This document shows, piece by piece, positions 53,837-64,000 of a stretch of DNA of 64,000 nt (position 1 is the stretch's first letter; every line of letters begins with the position of its first letter). The translations under genes were made by a program, and so were the position numbers. This stretch comes from Atherix ibis (taxonomy: Eukaryota > Arthropoda > Insecta > Diptera > Athericidae). Below the pieces are notes generated by a model, which saw only the letters and a list, made by a program, of their open reading frames with translations, did not search any database and was not told where the DNA came from. Location of the stretch: positions 35,256,811-35,320,810 of the forward strand of contig OY282605.1 in the NCBI GenBank assembly GCA_958298945.1, written 5' to 3'.

Positions 53837-55579
53837 TTAAAACATTTTTGACGATCGCGAAAAAAACCACTATAAATACTGTGAACTTCAAATATTTCGA
53901 AAAACGGAAGTGAAAATCGTAGAAAAACAACGGAAAAATCTCGAACCATACCAGATACACTTTTTACTGGCGCTGACTGTCATACAAGAAGGAGCTTCTT
54001 TTCGAGTAACTGAATTGCTAAATCCGACTACACCATTGCTTACGAGCATACTCATAATTTTCTACTATTTTTATTTATTTTATTCAATATTAAAATGCCC
54101 ATGCACTACTCTCTATTATGTGAGTGTGATTCGATACTTGAAAATCCAATTGTGGGTGATATTAGATATTTCATGGTAATTTTAATTTGATGTTTTGTTT
54201 ACAGTATTTGATTGTTTGTTTAACCGTGTACAGAAAATACACATAATAATGTTGTAAAATTGCAAATGAAAATAAAAATGTAGAAAAAATATAAATAAAT
54301 AAAAACTCGTGGTCGTCTGATGCTGGTTATGTATTGCAGAATATACTCGTAGTGTGTGGGGGCGGTCGAGATTTGTCTTATAAGTGTGACCTAAAATATT
54401 AGAAATTTTTATTATTATTTTATGATACATGAACATATGATAAATTGTATATGCATTTGACGTTTTATCTTATACGGTGTGATCCAAGTTTAGTTTTTGA
54501 AATTAAAAAAAATAAAACAAAAACAAATTTCAGTAAATCATCGGATTTTTTTATTAGTCGACCATTTGGTGTATTTTAGTAATTATGTAAAATAATATCA
54601 ATTAAATGGCTGCGTCTGGATCTTTTGGAGCAGCCGAGCAATTTTATGATGAATTTTTAGGTGCTCCGATGTTTTCAGTTTTTACACTGTGCGTCTAATA
54701 CACGATTTAGAGATGAAATTTGCACTTTGTGCGTGAATGGTGGGATCGTGCAGTTTCGCCACGAACAAAGTTCGCATATTCGACGATCAGTCCAATCATA
54801 GTGTAATCACTTGAATGAACATTTGCAAGAATAATTAATTGCGATGCACGCGCAGTTCAGGCGAGCTAAGAATATTTTTAACATGTTGAAATATATTTTG
54901 GATCGGTTTGTGCATTTTTTATTGGTGGATTCTCTAGTTTTTCGATTATTTCAATTTGTTTATTTATTTTATTTGAGTAAACATTTCAATATTAATTACA
55001 ACATTATTATTTCATGTTCCACTGTTATCGTTATTTTTTTTTAAATATTTATAAATTTATACGCGAACTATTTTTTGCTATGCACTACACTACAACACAC
55101 TAAAATTTTAAAATTTGAATTTCATCAAATAATCTTCACTTTGCAAATGCTAATAAATATTAAAGTAATAAATTAAATAAAATTTATTGCAAATAAAATC
55201 AAAACGAATGAATGAACATATAGGCGTACAGTAAATATAGGAACTGTCAAATGTGAAAATAAAAAACGTGCAAATTATGAGTTCGCAACGAGCAACATGA
55301 ATGACATTGTATGTATTATATGGATGAGCAAGCACAATGAAATTATTTTAGATTCGCCTAATTTCCCCTTCTACATTCTTGCCATAAGCATAATTTGCTC
55401 ATGTACGCGCAAATATCGTGCACTCACACGATCAGTGTAATATAGCGGCGAACTTTTCGTAGAGTTAAACGATTTAACAGCGAACCATTGGCAAGAGAAA
55501 ATCGTTTATTAGACAAACGGTGTAATCTAAGCTTTAAGCGTTAAACTTCTAACTTGCATACCAATTTGTGCTTCGGATA
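53837..55579. other. Intergenic, no supported gene
   Basis: Several short frames on both strands are low complexity or unrecognised. 54600-54840 is less AT-rich and begins with a 31-codon frame (MAASGSFGAAEQFYDEF...), but it matches no family I know. Confidence 0.35.
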
Positions 55580-56130
55580 AAATACACTTAAAATTTAAAT
55601 TTTGATGAAATTTTTATTTTATTTTATTGTTTGGACCACGGATTATAAACATTATTTAATTTTTTCGCACATTTCGGCATATATTTTGGCCATTACTTGA
55701 TGGATGTTAGTTACCAAATGCTCTAGAGTTTGAGAATTGTTTTCCAAAATAGGTAGTTTTCCATAGTCCAGCAAGAAAAAACTAACGGTGTCATAGCAGA
55801 AGATCCAGCCTCTCCTGGGAACTAATCTTGCAATACGGCTAAAATTTGACGTGTTGAATGGCTTGTACTTCCGATCTATGGTTTAAATTGAAATCTTCAA
55901 GTTCGGGCCAAAAAAGTCAGTTATATTAAGGTTATAATACTCAGAATTGATTATAACGGTGTCTCCTTTTTCAATTTCAAAGAAATACGATTAATGAGAA
56001 CTTCTTCATAGTCACTTATGGGTTTTCGGAACCTCATATACGATACTTTTGGTTATAGACGTATTGACGGAACAAGAATCGAGCCTCATCGCTAGAGAAA
56101 ATTTATTTCCGAAAGTCAACATGTCAAATG
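55580..56130 (-). pseudogene. Tc1/mariner transposase relic
   Basis: On the minus strand FSSDEARFLFRQYV and IWGSENP-like sequence is followed by pieces of the SAMTPLVFSCW and KWPKYMPKCAKKL regions (compare DLTPLDFFLW and ...PEMCEKV). NKQNCRIW-type family, strongly decayed. The palindrome TTTGACAGCTGTCAAA lies next to its 5' side at about 56149. Confidence 0.6.
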
Positions 56131-56684
56131 GATGATATAATTGTTTGACAGCTGTCAAATGACAAAATCAATAACCCTAAACTTGTGCGCAAGCGATTAG
56201 GAGAAATTTTGATGCAATTTTTACTTCTCATAATCGTTTACGTTAATCAATAATATTATCTAAATTCTGCTTTTTATTATTTTGAATTTGTAAATATTTG
56301 TAGAGAAACTTCCTTTTTTCAATATTTTTGATTCCAAATAGACAATATTTCTATAAATATTAAATGTTTTTTTTTTTAAATTAATCTAAAAATATATTCA
56401 AAAATTATTTTTTTTTTCAATAGAAAAAAAGCTCGTAAAAAATATAAACACTACCAATCAGACTGGTAACTGTCAAAATGCATTTTAGACTAGAGAGTTG
56501 TTGTCTAGAATACATATGCATATAAATTTTGAGTATTTTGTGCTTTAAAGTTGTTCTCTCTCTTTGAATAACAGTTTCTAATCCAAAAATTCTATCAAAA
56601 TAATTGCTGCTATTTTTTTTTAATATTCAAATATTGGAAATTTCTGTATTATATTAATTTTTCTTTGAAAAACGCTTTTACCCT
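56131..56684. other. AT-rich spacer
   Basis: Nothing recognised beyond the GACAGCTGTC palindrome. Confidence 0.35.
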
Positions 56685-57780
56685 ATCCTTGAAGATACTA
56701 AAATTATTCCCCGTAAACAATTCGGTTTCCGATCAGAACACTCTACAACCCAACAATGTCATCGTGTGGTTGATAATATTGCGTCCTCTCTTGTGAGAAA
56801 AGAGTACTCTCGAGGCGTGTTTCTAGATATATCTTATGCCTTTGCCTTTGATCGAGTGTGGCATCCTGGACTGCTCTGAAAAATCAAGAGCTTCCTTCCA
56901 TCCACATACTTCCTTATTTTAAAGTCATTAACATTTCCAATGTCATTTTCAAGTAACAGTTAATACTGACCATTCCGAAATACTCCCTATCAAAGCTGGT
57001 GTTCCTCAAGGCTGTTTTCTTGGTCCAATCCTATACAATATTTATACCCCTGGCATCCCAACTAATCCACAAAACTATAACCGCGCTACCTTTGCTGACG
57101 ACACCGCTATTCTTCCATTTTGAAAATCTCCAAAACTGGTTTACAAGGTGGAGAGTAAAAGTAAATGAGCAGAAGAGTGTACATGTTACTTTCACCCTCT
57201 GCAAAGATACCTTAATGGCAACATTATTCCATCAAAAGACAAAGAACGCAACTTGGGACTAAACCTAGACATATACGACGTCAAAAAGACTTGAACTTAA
57301 CAGACGTTACCGACAACTTCTTAGATTACTGGACAATCAATCGAAACTGACACTAAAGAACAAATTTGGACGTACGGTATTGAACTATGGGGTTCTACCA
57401 AAGCTTCCAATTCCTATCGCATCAAATCCGTTCAATCCAAAATCCTCCGCAAAATTGTTGATGCACCCCCCCCCCCCCCCTCTGTTCAATGTTCGTAACA
57501 AAGTTGTTCATCACGACTTAATTGTTCTCTTCGTTTTCTCGTTATAAAAAGTGCGTCTCTCATTATAAAAAGTTTAATTCTCGACTATTCTATTACTAAA
57601 AATCCTCTCATTAAAAAGCTTTCCTCTATGTTACCTTCCCTATTTACACTCGCCAGGAGATTTCTTCAAATGTTAAAATCTCGTTACTCTCACATGTCAT
57701 AAAATCTGCTTGTATGTAGTGTTTTTGTCATAAAATCTGCTTGTATGTAGTTGTAGATAGCTAAACAAATATAAAATTAA
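56685..57780 (+). pseudogene. Jockey-type LINE reverse transcriptase fragment, plus strand
   Basis: Decayed frames read KIIPRKQFGFRSEHSTTQQC, DISYAFDRVWHPGLL-like sequence, AGVPQG...LGPILYNIYT, FADDTAIL and NWFTRWRVKVNEQKS: consecutive RT blocks through the catalytic Asp pair. A run of sixteen C residues near 57465 lies within the 3' coding part. A 28-bp duplication (CATAAAATCTGCTTGTATGT) occurs at 57699-57750. Frameshifts are numerous. Confidence 0.8.
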
Positions 57781-58499
57781 AAAAATATTAATATTAATTA
57801 AAAACAAATGACAAAATACTTGCAGTCCGTTCTCTGACATTCCAACTATTGACAAAATATTTCTCGTATGAAATTTTCACAAAAAACAATTTTTTTTCTT
57901 AGTTACTTTAATGGAAATGCTTTAATTTTTATTGGGGCTATTCTTCAATGGTATAAATTTAAATTCCCAGAATAAAATCGTATTAATCACTGCATAATTT
58001 TGTTAGTTTAAGTTGTGAATAATGTATGACGATGTTGTTTTGAATTTATTCAATGATTCACTAAATAAATTTAGCGCTAGTCAATATGGCGAGTTAAATT
58101 TAAAAAAAAAATTGTATAAGCTGACCCCCATTATACCTAATTCCAAATATGTGAAAATAAGAAATTATTTCGAATAAAATTGAGCAGTATTCGTCCTTTT
58201 TATGTTTACATAAATTTCGTAATTTGTGATAGTTTTTTTTTCTAAAATAAATAACATAAACAACATAAAACCATAAATGTTAATGGTGGAATATGGGGAA
58301 AAGTATATAATTTGTAAAGCTGATCGCATATGAGAATTAGTAAACGTAAATAAACTGAAAATGGGAAGCACTTGTGTTGTGCGGAGGGTTTTGTTTATTT
58401 TTAATAAATGTCATATTGTTACGACATTATCCACGAAAATGTTAAATTAACAGAAAATGTTAATTATTTAGTGTGACCAGAATTTTTTTTTTTTATTAT
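57781..58499. other. AT-rich spacer between two opposed LINE fragments
   Basis: No features recognised. Confidence 0.35.
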
Positions 58500-59440
58500 T
58501 TTAATTAACAATCTTATGCAACAGGAAGTGGGAGTAAACACCCATCGGCGTTTCTCGAACTAATGAAAGTTAGATTCCTCTAGAAAAGGTTCTGAACAAA
58601 TGGAAAATATAGATCACGATGTATTACGTTGTTACGAACATAAAAGGTGGGGAGGGGGGGCATCAACAATTTTACGGATGATCTTGGACTGTAAGGCCTG
58701 GACGCGTTAGGAATTGGAACGTTTCGTTGAACCCCAAAGTTCACTTTTTATTGTTAGTTTTGAGCGTTTGTCCAGTAGTCTTAGTGAGTTCCATGTTAAT
58801 CTCTTGTCCAGGCAAAGTTCTAAATAACGTATTTTATCATATTTTGGGATCATGTTGCTATTAATGTATAAATAGGTAAATTTTCCTTAACAAAGTGTGA
58901 AAGTAATGTGAGCACTCTTCTGTTCATTTACCTTCACTCTCCATCTCTTAAACCAAGATTGAAGGTTGTGTATATGGAAGCTATTTCAGGATTTGTATGG
59001 GTAGCAAGTATGACTGTATTATCTGCATAAGTAGTAATGATAGTATTAGGATCAGATGGGATGTCATGGGTATAAATATGATATAAAATGGGACCAAGAA
59101 AACTACCTTGTGGGACTCCAGCTAGAATGGGATATATTTCAGAGGATTCTGAGTTAATTGCAATTTGGAAATGTCGTTGGACGAGATATGAATTTATGAT
59201 AAGGTAGTATGTTGAAGGAAGAAAGCTCTTGAGTTTCCAGAGTAGTCCAGAATGCCACACACGATCAAAAGCTTGGAAGATATTTGAAAATACTCCTGGG
59301 CAATACTCTTTCATCTCAAGAGGATGCAATATTATCAACAATGAGATGGTATTGCTGGATAGTGGAGTGTTCAGATCGGAAGCCAAATTGGTGATTAAGA
59401 ATAATTTTTCCGTTAACTAGGACTCTGGGTATTTAATCGA
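58500..59440 (-). pseudogene. Jockey-type LINE reverse transcriptase fragment, minus strand
   Basis: Minus frame 59386-58934 has FDRVWHSGLLWKLKSFLPST, SSEIYPILAGVPQGSFLG, PILYHIYTHDIPSDPN and TYADNTVIL. The catalytic box is YADN rather than YADD, so it is inactive. The 3' part includes the counterpart of the C-rich tract (here GGGGAGGGGGGG at 58651). Same family as 56685-57780, opposite direction. Confidence 0.85.
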
Positions 59441-59856
59441 AATATAGAGATTTGTTGTTACATTCTGAAATACGATGGTTAAGTCGAGCCAAAATTCTTC
59501 TTAATAGATTTGTAGACTGTTTTGATGATATACAAATATTTCTTTACGAAATCGGTGAAAATTATCTCGAACTCAATGATAAACAATGGTTTTTAAGACT
59601 TTTCTTCATAACAGATATAATGAACCATTATAATGATTTCAACGTACGACTCCAAGGAAATAACCACACAATTTTGTAAAAGAAAATATCGATGAAAGCA
59701 ATCGAAATATGTTCGAAAGTTGGATTTTCATCATTAAAAGTGAATATGAAAGTCGGTTTCAAAATTTTAAGAAACATGGAGATTATGTTTAAATTTATAA
59801 TAAAGCCTGAGGAAAACAGAAGAAAATGTTTTAAATTTACAGTATTTTCATACGAG

Positions 59857-60745
59857 GTCTGTTCAAGAAGTATCGCAAATTTTGAATTTCCGCGGGTTAC
59901 ATATATTCGATTTTTGATTTTTTTTTTGTGTCGTTATGTTGGTACTCATGTCTCTTACTTATGCCGACAATTTCGGCCATTTTGAATATTCAGCTAATTT
60001 TTAACATCTTTGGTTGCACGTGTTTTGGCTCGTCTTCGATTTTTGCTCAATTTCGACCAAAAACAGCATCGCATTAACATTGCTAAGGAGCTGTTGGACT
60101 CTGTCCGCGACGACCCAAATATGCTCCAGAGGGTCATAACTGGTGATGTGGAAACCAAAGCTCAATCATCCCAATGGAAGTTGCCGCACGAGCCAAGACC
60201 GAAAAAACCGCGCCAAGTTCGGTCTAATGTGAAGGTTTTGCTTACAGTTTTCTTCGATTGCAGGGCCGTGGCGCATCATGAGTTCTTGCCGCAGGGTAGG
60301 ACGGTCAATAAGAAATATTACCTACAAGTTATGCACAAGTTGCGCGAAGCAATCCGCTAGAAACACCCGTATTTGTGGAAGAACAAAAATTGGCTTTTGC
60401 ATCATGATAACGTTTCGGCTAACGCATCATTGCTTGTGCGCGAATTTTTGGCCAAAAACAACACACTAATAATGCCGCAGCCACCGTATTCCCGAGATCT
60501 GGCCCCCTGTGACTATTTCTTATTCCTGAAACTGAAGAGCCCCATGAAAGGACGACGCTACGCTACGATTGAGGAGATAAAGACGGCATCGAAGGAGGAG
60601 CTGAACAAGATCACAAAAAATGATTTTTTCAAGTGCTTCGAGAATTGGAAAAAACGTTGGCATAAGTGTATAATATCTGGTGGGGATTACTTTGACATTT
60701 TTTATCATGAATAAATGAATAATTTTTGAAAAAAAAAACACAAAA
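59857..60745 (+). mobile_element. MDQRI-type mariner, internally deleted, in the hAT
   Basis: The left terminal repeat TACGAGGTCTGTTCAAGAAG begins at the TA insertion site. The coding region starts only at LNFDQKQHRINIAKELLDSV and runs through LQRVITGDVETKAQSS (the ETWVYGYD segment with the first catalytic Asp context is missing). It then has FFDCRAVAHHEFLPQG, WLLHHDNVSAN, PQPPYSRDLAPCDYFLF and DWKKRW-like sequence, to a stop near 60714. One in-frame stop interrupts it at 60358. The right terminal repeat is lost in a poly-A patch. Confidence 0.85.
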
Positions 60746-60749
60746 AAAA

Positions 60750-60950
60750 ACCAGCAGATTTAAGCTTATACACCTGGTATAAATTATGAGGGCGTCCAAA
60801 TGACGGTGGAAGAATACTTTGCATCCAAAAACGATGACTTCTTTTCCAGGGGGTTGAATAAATTACCAGAACGTTGGCAGACAATTGTAACTAATAAAGG
60901 AAATTATATTTTGGATTAATTTTTGAATAAAAAGTGAAAAAAAAATTTAG
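60750..60950 (+). pseudogene. C-terminal piece of another mariner
   Basis: VEEYFASKNDDFFSRGLNKL and PERWQTIVTNKGNYILD then a stop match the mariner C-terminal tail. AGCTTATACACCTGGTATA at its left resembles the terminal repeat of the mauritiana-like element ending at 15535. Confidence 0.7.
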
Positions 60951-61213
60951 AAAAAATACGACAGAGCTTTCCCTTCTACCCAATATAAACCAGACTTGAC
61001 TAAATTGACGTCACAATTTCAACATCAGGGGAGCCATTGATATCGAAGAGAACGTTTTGTAATTAAAATTCATTCAACTATGTTTGTAATTATTTTCTTA
61101 ATAAAATATATTTTATTATTTAGTAAAATACTGTTTTAATATGAAAATATCTCCTCAATTCTCACCATTTTGGTTTATTTTGACCCACAGCAAAAAAAGG
61201 TTGCCCACCCCTG

Positions 61214-63904
<2,691 letters not shown>

Positions 63905-64000
63905 GAGGGAATTGAGGCGCTTGATTTCATTTCATATCAAAAGATAGTATAACAAATTAAAATTGCCTGTCGTTGTGTTCAAATTATATTTTTTTTTGGA
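63905..64000 (+). mobile_element. CTTAGATTA-family fragment (copy G), runs off the window
   Basis: AATTGAGGCGCTTGAT, CATTTCATATCAAAAGAT and AAAATTGCCTGTCGTTGTGT match the 3' half of copies A and D, beginning abruptly inside the element. It interrupts or abuts the transposase relic on its left. Confidence 0.75.

Larger units (their letters stand above)
59450..61213 (+). mobile_element. hAT transposon fragment with nested mariners
   Basis: 59452-59679 encodes LHSEIRWLSRAKILLNRFVD, LNDKQWFLRLFFITDIMNHY and NDFNVRLQG, the central hAT transposase blocks seen in GTF2IRD2/ZBED-like domesticated proteins. A second frame continues to about 59850. The right end at 61213 reads GGTTGCCCACCCCTG, the reverse complement of the hAT terminal repeat CAGGGGTGGGCAACC. 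An MDQRI-type mariner is inserted at 59856 and another mariner piece follows. The left terminus is missing next to the LINE fragment. Confidence 0.8.

Overview
The window is eukaryotic nuclear DNA that is strongly AT-rich, from an insect and most likely a fly. Three host loci are recognised from spliced coding exons: ADP-dependent glucokinase (ADPGK), a secreted phospholipase B1/GDSL lipase, and kinesin light chain (Klc), whose sequence is very close to the higher-fly protein. Everything else is introns, intergenic DNA and a thick layer of decayed transposable elements. No prokaryotic, organellar or viral gene set and no CRISPR array was seen.

Layout. 1-1709 (-): exons 1-4 of ADPGK, with the 3' end off the left edge. 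2105-6632: a hairpin, then a large composite of a CTTAGATTA-ended non-coding transposon family with a second copy nested inside. 7322-23992 (-): the phospholipase locus. A signal-peptide exon (23.8-24.0 kb) and the catalytic GDSL exon (21.2-21.5 kb) lie upstream of two tandem three-exon cassettes (10.4-11.3 kb and 7.3-8.2 kb). Both cassettes carry the remaining catalytic blocks and join in the same splice phase. Their introns hold mariner relics, LINE pieces and a scrambled OTU-peptidase pseudogene (18.8-20.7 kb). 24-34 kb: very AT-rich DNA with Tc1/mariner relics and another CTTAGATTA element. 34.3-40.6 kb (+): candidate promoters and a long 5' leader ending in a ten-codon exon with a perfect splice donor, in frame with the Klc exon 22 kb downstream. 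41-61 kb: a transposon graveyard with chimeric mariners, LINE reverse transcriptase and RNase H fragments, a composite CTTAGATTA element, a MITE, a retroposed 5S rRNA fragment, and a hAT with mariners nested in it. 62.4-64 kb (+): the first Klc coding exons; the gene runs off the right edge.

The most notable observations are: (1) the phospholipase locus has one catalytic-serine exon and two intact, phase-compatible downstream cassettes, which suggests alternative 3' modules; (2) a 7-bp-target-duplicating transposon family forms a repeated two-part composite with a conserved 151-bp spacer; (3) a recurring series of short, near-perfect inverted duplications looks like replication template switching; (4) an OTU-domain pseudogene is broken into inverted and tandem modules; (5) a 5'-truncated 5S rRNA retrocopy has matching flanks and a CAAA tail; (6) Klc may have an N-terminally extended isoform encoded across a 22-kb intron.
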